This document shows, piece after piece, positions 40,742 to 49,180 of a stretch of 64,000 nt of DNA (the stretch's first letter is position 1; the number at the start of each line of letters is the position of its first letter). Location of the stretch: contig CAWGTD010000009.1 in assembly GCA_963825415.1 (NCBI GenBank), forward strand, positions 248,001 to 312,000, written 5' to 3'. The translations under genes and the position numbers were made by a program. The notes below the pieces were generated by a model. It ran no database searches. It was not told the DNA's origin and saw only the letters and a program-made list of their open reading frames with translations. The DNA is from BP-464 sp963825415 (GTDB lineage: Bacteria; Actinomycetota; Thermoleophilia; Solirubrobacterales; Solirubrobacteraceae).

Positions 40742-42076
40742 GTGTTCGACGCCCTCTCCGAGAAGCTTCAGGCCACGCTCGGCGACGTCCGCCAGCGCGG
40801 CACGCTGACCGAGGCGGACATCAACGCGGCCATGCGCGAGATCCGCCTCGCGCTGCTGGAGGCCGACGTGAACTTCCGCGTCGTCAAGCAGTTCACCTCG
40901 ACGCTCAAGGAGCGCGCCCTGGGGGCCGACGTGGTCGGCGCGCTGAACCCCGGCCAGCAGGTCGTGAAGATCGTCAACGAGGAGCTCGCCGCGCTGATGG
41001 GCGGCGCCTCGAACGCCGTCGTGTTCTCGCCGCGGCCGCCCACGGTCGTGCTGATGGCCGGCCTTCAGGGCTCGGGCAAGACCACGGCCACGGCCAAGCT
41101 CGCGCGCTGGCTGAACGCCGAGCACGGCTCGTCGGTCGGCGTCGCCGCCTGCGACGTCTACAGGCCGGCCGCGGTCGAGCAGCTCGTCAAGGTGGGCGGG
41201 CAGGCCGGCGCGACGGTCTACGAGCAGGGCACCGACCGCAACCCGGTCGAGATCGCCCGCTGGGCGCTCGACCAGGCCAAGCAGGACGGCAAGGACGTCC
41301 TGATCGTCGACACCTCCGGGCGCCTGCACGTCGACGAACAGCTGATGGCCGAGCTGGTCGAGATCCGCAAGGCCGTCAAGCCCCACAACGTCCTGCTCGT
41401 CGTCGACGCGATGACCGGCCAGGACGCCGTCAACGTCGCCGAGCAGTTCGCCGAGACGGTCGCGTTCGACGGCGTCGTCATGACCAAGCTCGACGGCGAC
41501 GCGCGCGGAGGCGCAGCGCTGTCGGTCAAAGCGGTCACCGGCAAGCCGATCCTGTTCGCGTCGACCGGCGAGAAGCTCGACCAGTTCGAGCGCTTCCACC
41601 CCGACCGGATGGCGCAGCGGATCCTCGGGATGGGCGACGTCCTGTCGTTCATCGAGAAGGCCGAGAAGCAGTTCGAGGAGGACGAGGCCGCCGATCTCGA
41701 GCGCAAGATGCGCAAGGGCGAGTTCACGCTCGAGGACTTCCTCGACCAGCTGAAGATGATCCGCCGGATGGGGCCGCTGACCAACCTCCTGGGGATGATC
41801 CCGGGCTTCGCCGGTCAGCAGATGAAGGGCCTGAAGGTCGACGAGCGCGAGATGGACCGGATCGAGGCGATCATCCTGTCGATGACCCCCGAGGAGCGTC
41901 GCCGGCCGGAGCTGATCAAGGGCTCGCGGCGGCTGCGCATCGCCCGCGGCTCGGGCACCGACGTCCAGAAGGTCAACCAGCTCGTCAAGCAGTTCGGCCA
42001 GATGCGCAAGCTGATGAAGCAGATGGGCCGCGGCAAGATGCCCGACATGGCCGCGCTGATGCGCCAGGCTCGCTGA
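40742..42076 (+). CDS. ffh: Signal recognition particle protein Ffh
   Basis: The SRP54 GTPase that binds signal peptides as they leave the ribosome. 444 residues: N domain (1-85), G domain with GLQGSGKTTATAKLARWL near 104, CDVYRPAAVEQLVKVG, DTSGRLHVDEQLMAEL and TKLDGDARGGAAL. The methionine-rich M domain follows, with QLKMIRRMGPLTNLLGMIPG and RRLRIARGSGTDVQKVNQLV, ending GKMPDMAALMRQAR. GTG 40742. Its partner receptor gene ftsY is 3 kb upstream. The SRP RNA gene was not seen in the window. Confidence 0.97.
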   Translation: MFDALSEKLQATLGDVRQRGTLTEADINAAMREIRLALLEADVNFRVVKQFTSTLKERALGADVVGALNPGQQVVKIVNEELAALMGGASNAVVFSPRPPTVVLMAGLQGSGKTTATAKLARWLNAEHGSSVGVAACDVYRPAAVEQLVKVGGQAGATVYEQGTDRNPVEIARWALDQAKQDGKDVLIVDTSGRLHVDEQLMAELVEIRKAVKPHNVLLVVDAMTGQDAVNVAEQFAETVAFDGVVMTKLDGDARGGAALSVKAVTGKPILFASTGEKLDQFERFHPDRMAQRILGMGDVLSFIEKAEKQFEEDEAADLERKMRKGEFTLEDFLDQLKMIRRMGPLTNLLGMIPGFAGQQMKGLKVDEREMDRIEAIILSMTPEERRRPELIKGSRRLRIARGSGTDVQKVNQLVKQFGQMRKLMKQMGRGKMPDMAALMRQAR

Positions 42077-42107
42077 ACAGCCCACCCGCTACCCTTCGAC
42101 GCCGCTC

Positions 42108-42350
42108 ATGTCCGTTCGATTGAGACTCACGCGAGTAGGCGGCAAGAAGGACCCCATCTGGCGGGTCGTCGTCGCCGACCAGCGCTCGCCGCGCGACGGC
42201 CGCATCATCGAGTCGGTCGGGCAGTACAACCCGCAGACCGACCCCTCCACGGTCCGGTTGAACGAGGAGCGCGTGCGCCACTGGCTCGACCACGGCGCGC
42301 AGCCGACCCCGCAGGTCCGCAAGCTCCTGAAGATCTCAGGCATCTCCTAG
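42108..42350 (+). CDS. rpsP: 30S ribosomal protein S16
   Basis: An 80-residue ribosomal protein: MSVRLRLTRVGGKKDPIWRV, RSPRDGRIIESVGQYNPQTD and VRHWLDHGAQPTPQVRKLLK. Full length, no extension. TACCCT at 42090-42095 precedes the ATG by twelve bases. It heads the rpsP-KH-rimM-trmD-rplS order found across Gram-positive bacteria. Confidence 0.97.
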   Translation: MSVRLRLTRVGGKKDPIWRVVVADQRSPRDGRIIESVGQYNPQTDPSTVRLNEERVRHWLDHGAQPTPQVRKLLKISGIS

Positions 42351-42367
42351 GCGGCCGGAGGCGAAGC

Positions 42368-42613
42368 GTGCCGCGCTCGTCCCGCGAACTCCTGGAAGAG
42401 CTGGCCCGTGCGCTCGTCGACGATCCCGACGGCGTCGAGGTCGAGCAGTTCACCGAGGACGACGGGACCGTCGTGCTGGAACTCGCCGTCGCCGAGGACG
42501 ACTACGGCAAGGTCATCGGCCGCGGCGGGCGGACCGCCAACGCGCTGCGGACCGTCATCAAGGCGGCGGCCGTCCGCGAGCAGCGTCGTGTGCTCGTCGA
42601 CATCGTTGACTGA
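42368..42613 (+). CDS. khpA: KH-domain RNA-binding protein (KhpA type)
   Basis: An 81-residue single KH domain. The nucleic-acid grip is YGKVIGRGGRTANALRTVIK near 47, preceded by the strand TVVLELAVAEDD. Proteins of this kind (KhpA/YlqC) pair with KhpB in Firmicutes and affect cell division and small RNAs. Here it is encoded between rpsP and rimM, the conserved place. Start GTG 42368. The stop overlaps the TTG of rimM by eight bases. Confidence 0.93.
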   Translation: MPRSSRELLEELARALVDDPDGVEVEQFTEDDGTVVLELAVAEDDYGKVIGRGGRTANALRTVIKAAAVREQRRVLVDIVD

Positions 42614-43097
42614 GGCCGGCCCGAACGCCGAGCACACGCTGACGGCCGGCCGCGTCGGCCGCCCCCACGGGCTCGACGGCTCCTTCTACGTGGTCGACCC
42701 GGAGCCGCGGCTGCTCGAGCGCGGCCGCACCGTGGAGGTCGCCGGCCAGGTGGCCGAGATCGTGCGCCGCGCGGGCACGGACGCCAAGCCGATCGTGCGC
42801 CTGGAGTTCACGGGTGATCGCGACGCCGCCCAGGCACTGCGCGGCGAGGCGCTGCTCGCGCCGCGCGAGGCGGCCCCGACCCTCGACTCCGACGAGTACT
42901 GGGCCGAGGACCTGGTCGGGTGCGTGGTCGTGGCGGGCGACCGCGAGCTCGGGACCGTGCGCCGGCTCGTCGCCTACCCATCCTGCGAGGTGCTCGAGGT
43001 CGGCGACCACCTCGTCCCGCTCGTGCGCGACGCCGTCCGCGCCGTCGACGTCAAGGCCGGCCGCATCGAGGTCGACGCCGAGTTCCTGGGCATCTGA
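42606..43097 (+). CDS. rimM: Ribosome maturation factor RimM
   Basis: Assists 30S head assembly by binding S19. 163 residues in two beta barrels: TLTAGRVGRPHGLDGSFYVV (the GRIGxPHGLxG signature) and the PRC-barrel SDEYWAEDLVGCVVVAGDRE with VGDHLVPLVRDAVRAVDVKA. Start TTG 42606 overlaps the KH gene stop (TTGACTGA). The stop shares its A with the trmD ATG. It is a compact, intact member of the family. Confidence 0.95.
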   Translation: MTEAGPNAEHTLTAGRVGRPHGLDGSFYVVDPEPRLLERGRTVEVAGQVAEIVRRAGTDAKPIVRLEFTGDRDAAQALRGEALLAPREAAPTLDSDEYWAEDLVGCVVVAGDRELGTVRRLVAYPSCEVLEVGDHLVPLVRDAVRAVDVKAGRIEVDAEFLGI

Positions 43098-43773
43098 TGC
43101 AGCTCGACGTCATCACCCTGTTCCCGGAGTGGTTCGACTGGTTTCGCGAGCAGCGCCACGTCAGCAACGCGCACGCCCAGGGCCACGAGCTGCGCACCCT
43201 CAGCCCGCGCGAGCACACGCCGCTCAGCGGCGGCCAGGTCGACGACACCCCGTTCGGGGGCGGGGCCGGGATGGTGCTGCGCGTCGACGTGATGGACGCC
43301 GCGCTGCGCGGCTTCTACGGGGTCGACCCGGTGGAGCTGCGCACCCAGCGGCGCGTGATCGCGCTGACGCCGGGCGGCCGCCAGCTCGACGACCGCTACG
43401 TCGACGAGCTCGCCGCCGAGCCCGCGATCACGCTGCTGTGCGGGCGCTACGAGGGCTTCGACGAGCGCATCGTCCAGCACTTCGCCTCCGACACCCTGAG
43501 CGTCGGCCGCTACGTGCTCTCGGGCGGCGAGCTGGCGGCGATGGTCGTCGCCGACGCGGTCCTGCGCAAGCTGCCGGGCTCGCTCGGCCATGCCGAGTCG
43601 GCGGTCGAGGAGTCCTTCAGCCCGGCGCTGGGCGGCAACCCCGAGTACCCGCACTACACCCGGCCCGCCGAGTACCGCGGCTGGCGGGTGCCCGACGTCC
43701 TGCTCTCCGGCCACCACGAGGAGATCCGCACCTGGCGCCGCGCCCGCAGTCAGGAGCGCGGGGCAGGCAATGA
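43097..43773 (+). CDS. trmD: tRNA (guanine-N1)-methyltransferase TrmD, 3' end probably frame-shifted
   Basis: Methylates G37 of tRNAs and prevents +1 frameshifting. SPOUT-fold signatures: MQLDVITLFPEWFDWF, DDTPFGGGAGMVLRVDVMD, LLCGRYEGFDERIVQHFASD and the knot SVGRYVLSGGELAAMVVADA, then GNPEYPHYTRPAEYRGWRVP. After RTWRRARSQERG the frame as read runs on in phase into rplS. Adding one G to GGGG at about 43760 ends the protein at TGA 43771-43773, a normal 225 residues. That correction also leaves a hairpin-bearing gap before rplS, so I favour it over a TrmD-L19 fusion. Confidence 0.93.
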
Positions 43774-43813
43774 CATCCAGCAGGCAGATGACCTTCGCTA
43801 CCATGGCTTTTCT

Positions 43814-43844
43814 CGCCGGGGCGCCGCGCGCCCTGGCGTTTCTC
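43814..43844 (+). terminator. Terminator-like hairpin between trmD and rplS
   Basis: CGCCGGGGCGC (43814-43824), loop CGC, and GCGCCCTGGCG (43828-43838) form an 11-pair stem with one mismatch, followed by TTTCTC. It lies 12 bases before ATG 43856 of rplS. It may be an intrinsic terminator, or an attenuator controlling L19 as leader hairpins do for other ribosomal proteins. No match to a named L19 leader is claimed. Confidence 0.55.
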
Positions 43845-43855
43845 TGAGTCAAACC

Positions 43856-44560
43856 ATGAGCAGCGTGATCGAAACCCTCGAGCGTGCGCAGCTGCGCCGC
43901 GTGCCTGACTTCCAGGCCGGTGACCGGGTGCGCGTGCACTTCCAGGTCATCGAGGGGACACGCCGCCGCACCCAGGTCTTCGAGGGCGTCGTCATCAAGC
44001 GCCAGGGCCACGGAGTGCGCGAGACCTTCACGGTCCGCAAGCAGTCCTTCGGCGTCGGTGTGGAGCGCACGTTCCCGCTGCACTCGCCGAAGATCGAGCG
44101 CATCGAGGTCGCCGCTCGCGGCGACGTGCGCCGAGCCAAGCTCTACTACCTGCGCAACCGCGTCGGCAAGCGGGCGCGTGTCCGCGAGCGTCGCTACACC
44201 GGGCCCGAGCAGGTCGTCGAGGGCGGTCTCGTCTACCAGGAGGAAGAGGAGACCGAGGCGGTCGACGCGTCGGGCCAGACCGCCGACGAGGTGGTCAGCG
44301 CCGAGGGCGGCGTCGACCTCGCGGCTACGGAAGAGACGACCGACGGCGAGGAAGCCGCGGCCGACGCACCCGTGACCGACGAGTCGGGCGGCGAGGTGCC
44401 GGAGGGAGCTGCCGAAGCGTCGGCGGGCGAGGCGCCGGAACCCGAGGCCGAGGCAACCGGCGAGGCGGATGCGGGAGACGAAGCGGGTGGCGCCGACACA
44501 GGCGCTGAGCCCGAGGCGCCGGGCGAGGGTGAGCCCGCGCCGGACGCCGAGCAGGCGTGA
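43856..44560 (+). CDS. rplS: 50S ribosomal protein L19 with long acidic C-terminal extension
   Basis: The first ~118 residues are a standard L19: MSSVIETLERAQLRRVPDFQ, RVRVHFQVIEGTRRRTQVFE, SFGVGVERTFPLHSPKIERI and KLYYLRNRVGKRARVRERR. It sits at the 30S-50S interface. The remaining ~115 residues are almost only Glu, Asp, Ala, Gly and Pro (starting near VYQEEEETEAVDASGQTADE) with no hydrophobic core, so the protein is twice the usual length. The tail stays open and in frame up to the lepB overlap, which argues against an error. Its function is unknown. Confidence 0.95.
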   Translation: MSSVIETLERAQLRRVPDFQAGDRVRVHFQVIEGTRRRTQVFEGVVIKRQGHGVRETFTVRKQSFGVGVERTFPLHSPKIERIEVAARGDVRRAKLYYLRNRVGKRARVRERRYTGPEQVVEGGLVYQEEEETEAVDASGQTADEVVSAEGGVDLAATEETTDGEEAAADAPVTDESGGEVPEGAAEASAGEAPEPEAEATGEADAGDEAGGADTGAEPEAPGEGEPAPDAEQA

Positions 44561-45213
44561 GACTCCCGGGGCGTCGCGAGAAGAAGGCCAAGGCGGAGAA
44601 GACCGCCGGCGGCCAACTGATCGAGCTGGTCGTCATCGTCGCGGTTGCGCTGGGGCTCGCGCTGGGGATCCAGGCCTTCCTGGTCAAGCCGTACCGCATC
44701 CCGAGCGAATCGATGCTGCCGACCCTGAAGGTCGGCCAGCGAGTGCTCGTCAACCGGCTCGGCCACCGCTTCAGCGAGCCCCACGTCGGCCAGATCGTCG
44801 TCTTTCATCCGCCGGCGCCGGCCAACAGCGAGGGCGCGGGCAGGGGCCCGAGCGGCCAGTGCGGGGTCAACTACGGCGACGGGCACCCGTGCCCCGAGGC
44901 CTCCACCCAGAAGGCCGAGGTCAACTTCATCAAGCGCGTCGTCGCCGGCCCCGGCGACACGATCGCCATCCGCGACGGCCACGTGATCCGCAACGGCAAG
45001 CTCCAGAAGGAGTCGTTCATCAACCCCTGCCGGCCGGGGCAGGAATGCGACTACCCGAAGCCCATCACCATTCCGCCCGATCACTGGTTCATGATGGGCG
45101 ACAATCGTGGCGAGTCCGACGACAGCCGGTTCTGGGGACCGGTCCCCAAGGAGTGGATCATCGGCGGAGCCTTCGCCACCTACTGGCCTCCCAAGCGCAT
45201 CGGCATCCTCTGA
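44557..45213 (+). CDS. lepB: Signal peptidase I
   Basis: Cleaves signal peptides of exported proteins. 218 residues with one N-terminal membrane anchor (about 20-42). Catalytic Ser52 is in PSESMLPTLKVGQRVLVNRL, and the general base Lys in FIKRVVAGPGDTIAI near 128. MMGDNRGESDDSRFWGPV is the box E. An insert with two cysteines (SGQCGVNYGDGHPCPEAS) lies between box C and box D. GTG 44557 overlaps the rplS stop. The rplS-lepB-rnhB order is conserved in actinobacteria. Confidence 0.95.
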   Translation: MRLPGRREKKAKAEKTAGGQLIELVVIVAVALGLALGIQAFLVKPYRIPSESMLPTLKVGQRVLVNRLGHRFSEPHVGQIVVFHPPAPANSEGAGRGPSGQCGVNYGDGHPCPEASTQKAEVNFIKRVVAGPGDTIAIRDGHVIRNGKLQKESFINPCRPGQECDYPKPITIPPDHWFMMGDNRGESDDSRFWGPVPKEWIIGGAFATYWPPKRIGIL

Positions 45214-45259
45214 GCGTGCCGCCCGCCGGCGCTCGCGCTCGGCTTCTTCGGGCGGTCGC

Positions 45260-45877
45260 CTGTTTCGCTTCGATCGCTCGCTCGGCGCCCGCTGGATCGC
45301 GGGAGCCGACGAAGCCGGTCGCGGCTGCCTCGCCGGCCCGCTCGTAGCCGCCGCCGTCCTGTTCGACGTCGAGGCGCTCGGCGTCCGTGAGCGCCGCGCC
45401 CTCGCCGCGCTGAACGACTCCAAGCAGCACACCCCCGAAGGGCGCGACGAGCTCTATCCCGTCGTCCTTCGCACCGCCGCGAAGGTTGCCGTGGTCTCTC
45501 GCTGCGTGCGCGGGATCGACGCACGCGGCCTGCACGTCACCAACCTCGCGGCGCTTCGCGAGGCCCTGATACGCGTCGCCCGCCCCGACGCGATCTGCCT
45601 GACCGACGGCTTCCCGGTCCCGGACTTCGGCCACGACCAGCGGCCGGTGATCGGCGGTGACGCCACGAGCGCGGCGATCGCAGCTGCGTCGATCGTCGCC
45701 AAGGTGACCCGCGACCGCTTCATGCGCCGCGCCGACGCACTGCACCCCGGCTGGGAGTTCGCCGCCCACGTCGGCTACTCCACGCCCGAGCACCGCGACG
45801 CGATCCAGCGCCAGGGCGTCTCCCCGCTGCACCGGATGTCGTTCGCCTCGATGGCGTACCAGCAGCTGGCGCTCTAG
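45260..45877 (+). CDS. rnhB: Ribonuclease HII, 5' end uncertain
   Basis: Removes ribonucleotides and RNA primers from DNA. The core is complete: RWIAGADEAGRGCLAGPLVA (catalytic Asp-Glu), ALNDSKQHTPEGRDEL, ICLTDGFPVP, AAIAAASIVAKVTRDRFM with the fourth acid, and HVGYSTPEHRDAI. No normal start exists close upstream in this frame. The only ATG (45107) would overlap lepB by 107 bases. GTG 45216 lies in another frame and would give a normal N-terminus (VPPAGARARLLRA) if one base were missing near 45250. The coordinate given is a CTG at the first clearly homologous residues. Confidence 0.9.
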   Translation: MFRFDRSLGARWIAGADEAGRGCLAGPLVAAAVLFDVEALGVRERRALAALNDSKQHTPEGRDELYPVVLRTAAKVAVVSRCVRGIDARGLHVTNLAALREALIRVARPDAICLTDGFPVPDFGHDQRPVIGGDATSAAIAAASIVAKVTRDRFMRRADALHPGWEFAAHVGYSTPEHRDAIQRQGVSPLHRMSFASMAYQQLAL

Positions 45878-46025
45878 CGCGAGCTTTGCGGGGCGTCCTG
45901 ACGCGCCTGGCGGCCGCCGCTGGAACCGGCCCGTCCAGAGGACTGTGCCGGTTCACCGTCGACCCCCAGCCACGCCATGCCGCACCACAAAGCCCCGCGC
46001 TGTAGCCCTCGTGCTTCGCGCCGCG

Positions 46026-46395
46026 TCACCACGCCGCCTCCAGATGTTCCAGGGCGACAAGGCGCCCGCGGGCGTCGATGGTCACCCCGATGGCGTCGAA
46101 CCGCAGCGTCGGCCGTGCGCGGGCGGTCACCGTTCTCGGCCAGGAACGCCGCCGCCATGCGTCGTACCTGATCGCGCTTGCGCGGATGCAGGCTCTCCCA
46201 TGGCCGGCCGGGCCGATCCGCGCGGCGCGCCTTGACCTCGACGAAGACGAGCGTGCGCCCGTCAGACACGACGAGGTCGAGCTCGCCGAATCGCGTGCGG
46301 TGATTGCGGGCGACCAGCTCGTACCCGAGTCGCTCGAGGTGCTCGAGCGCTAGCTGTTCGCCGAGGCGGCCGAGGTGTTGGCGGGCGTCGGTCAC
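46026..46395 (-). pseudogene. UPF0102 (YraN) family nuclease-like protein, frame broken once
   Basis: The N-terminal part reads HLGRLGEQLALEHLERLGYE and GELDLVVSDGRTLVFVEVKA. The E-L-D and V-E-V-K residues are the PD-(D/E)XK-type core of the YraN family, whose members resemble Holliday-junction resolvases. After GDRPR the frame is lost; removing one base near 46125 gives TLRFDAIGVTIDARGRLVAL and a stop at 46026, for 122 residues. The neighbours rnhB, comM and dprA are the family's standard context. Probably functional in the real genome. GTG 46395 start. Confidence 0.82.
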
Positions 46396-46518
46396 GTGGC
46401 GACCGTAGGCGGGCGATCCCGTGATCTCGGCGGTCGCGCGCCTCCTGGCACGAAGCCGGCGCCGTTGCTCTACCAACCGCACGCGCTGTGGCACAGGCCC
46501 GCGCTTAGCGTCGCCGCC

Positions 46519-48047
46519 ATGCTCGCCCGCGCCACCACTTTCGCGATCCGCGGGGTGGACTCGCTGCGCGTCACCGTCGAGGTCGACGTCCGCCCCGGGC
46601 TGCCCGCGCTCTCGATCGTCGGGCTGGGCGACCGCGCCGTGCGCGAGGCGCGCGAGCGGGTCCGCGCGGCGATGCTCAACGCGCAGTTCGAGTTCCCCGC
46701 GCGACGGGTGGTGGTCAACCTCGCGCCCGCGTACGTGCACAAGATCGGCGCCGGCTTCGACCTCGCGATCGCCTGCGGGATCCTGGCGGCCACCGGCCAG
46801 GCGCCGGCCGATGCGTTGGCTGGGACGGCCGTCCTCGGCGAGCTGTCGCTCAGCGGCGAGCTGCGGGCCTCGCGCGGAGCGCTGGCCATCGCGGAGGGCG
46901 CGGCGCGCGCCGGCCTCGAGCGGATCGTGGTCGCGCCCGAGAATGCGGCCGAGGCGAGCTTGGTCGAGGGGCTGGTCGTGTCGCCGGCCGCCGACCTGCG
47001 GGCCGTCGTGGCGATCCTGCGTGGGGAGGATCCCGAGCCTCCGGGCGACCCCGGCGGCGAACCCGGACCCCGCGCCGCGGGCGCTCGACCCGCCCGACCT
47101 TCGCGACGTCCGCGGCCAGCCGGGCCCGATCCGAGCGCTGGTCATCGCGGCGGCGGGCGGCCACAACCTCCTGATGTCGGGCCCGCCGGGCACCGGCAAG
47201 ACGATGCTGGCACGCCGTCTGCCGTCGATCCTGCCGTCGCTGAGCCGCCACGAAGCCATCGAGGTCACACGGATCCACGGCGTGGCCGGCGCGCATCCCG
47301 GCGGCGGGTTGGTCGACTGGCGGCCGTTCCGGGCGCCGCACCACACCATCTCTTCAGTCGGGGCTCGTCGGCGGCGGGGCGTACCCGACGCCGGGCGAGG
47401 CGAGCCTCGCGCACCACGGCGTCCTGTTCCTCGACGAGCTGTCGGAGTTCGCCCGCAGCGCGCTGGAAGCCCTCCGCCAGCCGCTGGAGGACGGCCGGGT
47501 GGTCGTCGTGCGCGGCCAGCGTGCCGCGGTGTTCCCGACGCGCTTCGTCCTGGTGGCGGCGACCAACCCGTGTCCGTGCGGGCACGCGGGTAGCCCGCGC
47601 TGCCGATGCACCGAGGCCGACCACGCCCGCCACCGCCGCCGGCTCAGCGGGCCGTTGCTCGATCGCATCGATCTGCTGGTCGACGTGCAGCGACCGTCGG
47701 CGGCGGAGTTGGCCGGCCCCGCACTGACCTGCTCGGACGCGGCGCGGGGCGAGGTCGAGGCGGCCCGCGAGCGACAGCGCACTCGCTACGCGGAGAGTGG
47801 CATCGCGTGCAACGCCGAGCTGACCGGGCCGCTGCTGCGCCGCCACGTGTCCCTCGACGACGAGACAGCGGCACTGTTGCGGCGCTCCTATGAGCGCGGC
47901 TCGCTCAGCGCGCGCGGCCATCAGCGCGTGCTGAAGGTCGCCCGCACGATCGCGGACCTCGCAGGGCGAGATCGCGTGGGCCTCGACGACATCAGGGCGG
48001 CGCTGGGGTGGCGCCTGGAGGAGGCGGGCGATGCTGTTGCCGCCTGA
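46519..48047 (+). CDS. comM: ComM-like Mg-chelatase family AAA+ ATPase, frame broken twice
   Basis: A hexameric helicase-like ATPase that in competent bacteria extends branch migration during recombination. The N-terminal Lon-like domain has FAIRGVDSLRVTVEVDVRPG and IVGLGDRAVREARERVRAA. The AAA+ part has GGHNLLMSGPPGTGKTMLAR, HGVLFLDELSEFARSALEAL and VLVAATNPCPCGHAGSPRC, and ends RTIADLAGRDRVGLDDIRAA. Frame changes occur between 47040 and 47090 (one extra base) and at GTCGGGG near 47357 (one extra G). Correction gives 508 residues, the family norm. A TAGCGT box (46506-46511) precedes ATG 46519. The stop overlaps dprA by 17 bases. Confidence 0.9.
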
Positions 48048-49165
48048 GCCGGGCGCGGAAGCCGTGGTGGGCGCGTGCGACGCCTGCCTGCGCCGCACGC
48101 GGCTGCTCGAGCTGCTGGCGCCGCATGTCGAACGCGCGCGCCACGAGCGTCGGCTGGGCCAGCTGTTGGCGCTGACGGAGGCCGACCTGCTCGCCGCGAT
48201 CGCGGGCAAGCGGCGCCGCTGGTTCGAGGCCGCGCTGCAGGAGTTCGACTCGGGCGCTGCCCGACAGGCGGCCGGCCGCGCCGGTCTGACGACGGTCTGC
48301 CGCCACGACTCCGCGTACCCGGTCGAGCTGGCGGTGACCGACGACGCGCCGGCGGTTCTCCACGTCGCCGGCGATCCGGAGGTGCTGCCTGCCCCGGACG
48401 AGGTGGCGGTGGCGATCGTCGGCGCGCGGCGGGCCACGCCGTACGGCCTGGAGGTCGCCCGTGCCCTCGGGCGCGGCCTCGCCGCGGCGCGGGTGACGGT
48501 GGTCAGCGGCATGGCCCTGGGCATCGACGCGGCGGCGCACACCGGCGCGCTGGAGGTCGGCGGGCCGACGATCGCGGTGCTGGCCGGCGGGGCCGATCGG
48601 CCCTACCCCCGCAGCAGGACGGGGCTGTACCGCCGGATCGTGGGTGGCGGCGGCTGCGCGGTGTCGGAGATGCCGCCGGGCTTCATGCCGTTCAAGTGGG
48701 GGTTTCCGGCGCGCAACCGGATCATCGCCGGCCTCGCGGCCGCGACGATCGTCGTCGAGGCTGCCGGGCGTTCGGGCTCGCTGATCACCGCCGAGATCGC
48801 CCAGGACCTCGGCCGGGTCGTCGCGGCCGTGCCCGGGCCGGTGACGAGCAGCATGTCGGCGGGCACCAACGCGCTGCTGCGCGACGGCGCCGAGCTCGTG
48901 CGCGACGCCCAGGACGCGCTCGACGCCGTGTTCGGCCCGGGCACGCGGCTGCTGGCCGGCGGGCCGGCTCCGTCGGGTCTGCCGGCCGGGCTGCGAGCGC
49001 TCCTCGACCGCCTCGGGATCCGGGCCCGCGACCCCGGCCGCGCTGCTGCGCGACGGCGACGACGTCGACGGCCTGGTCGCCGGGCTGGCCGAGCTCGAGC
49101 TGCTCGGCTTCGTGGCGCGGGCGCCCGGGGGTGCGTACGTACGAGCGGCGGGGGTGGGGGCCTGA
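48031..49165 (+). CDS. dprA: DNA processing protein DprA/Smf, frame broken near the 3' end
   Basis: Binds incoming single-stranded DNA and loads RecA. The Rossmann domain is whole: VAIVGARRATPYGLEVARAL, VVSGMALGIDAAAHTGALEV, TIAVLAGGADRPYPR, SEMPPGFMPFKWGFPARNRI and SGSLITAEIAQDLGR. After LRALLDRLG one extra base near 49019 shifts the frame. Removing it gives ALLRDGDDVDGLVAGLAELE and LLGFVARAPGGAYVRA, the winged-helix DprA tail, with a stop at 49163-49165 and 377 residues. It is coupled to comM, so the window holds two genes of the natural transformation or recombination toolkit. Confidence 0.92.
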
Positions 49166-49168
49166 ACC

Positions 49169-49174
49169 TACGAT
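49169..49174 (+). promoter_or_regulatory. TACGAT -10-like box of thiD
   Basis: TACGAT stands six bases before the GTG of thiD and a few bases after the corrected dprA stop. The spacing is that of a leaderless transcript. No TPP riboswitch could fit in the 15-base gap. Confidence 0.45.
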
Positions 49175-49180
49175 GAGGCC

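Noticed and set aside
43097..44560. True TrmD-L19 fusion protein
   Set aside because: The joining segment contains a terminator-like hairpin, and L19 has its own ATG; one missing G explains the open frame.
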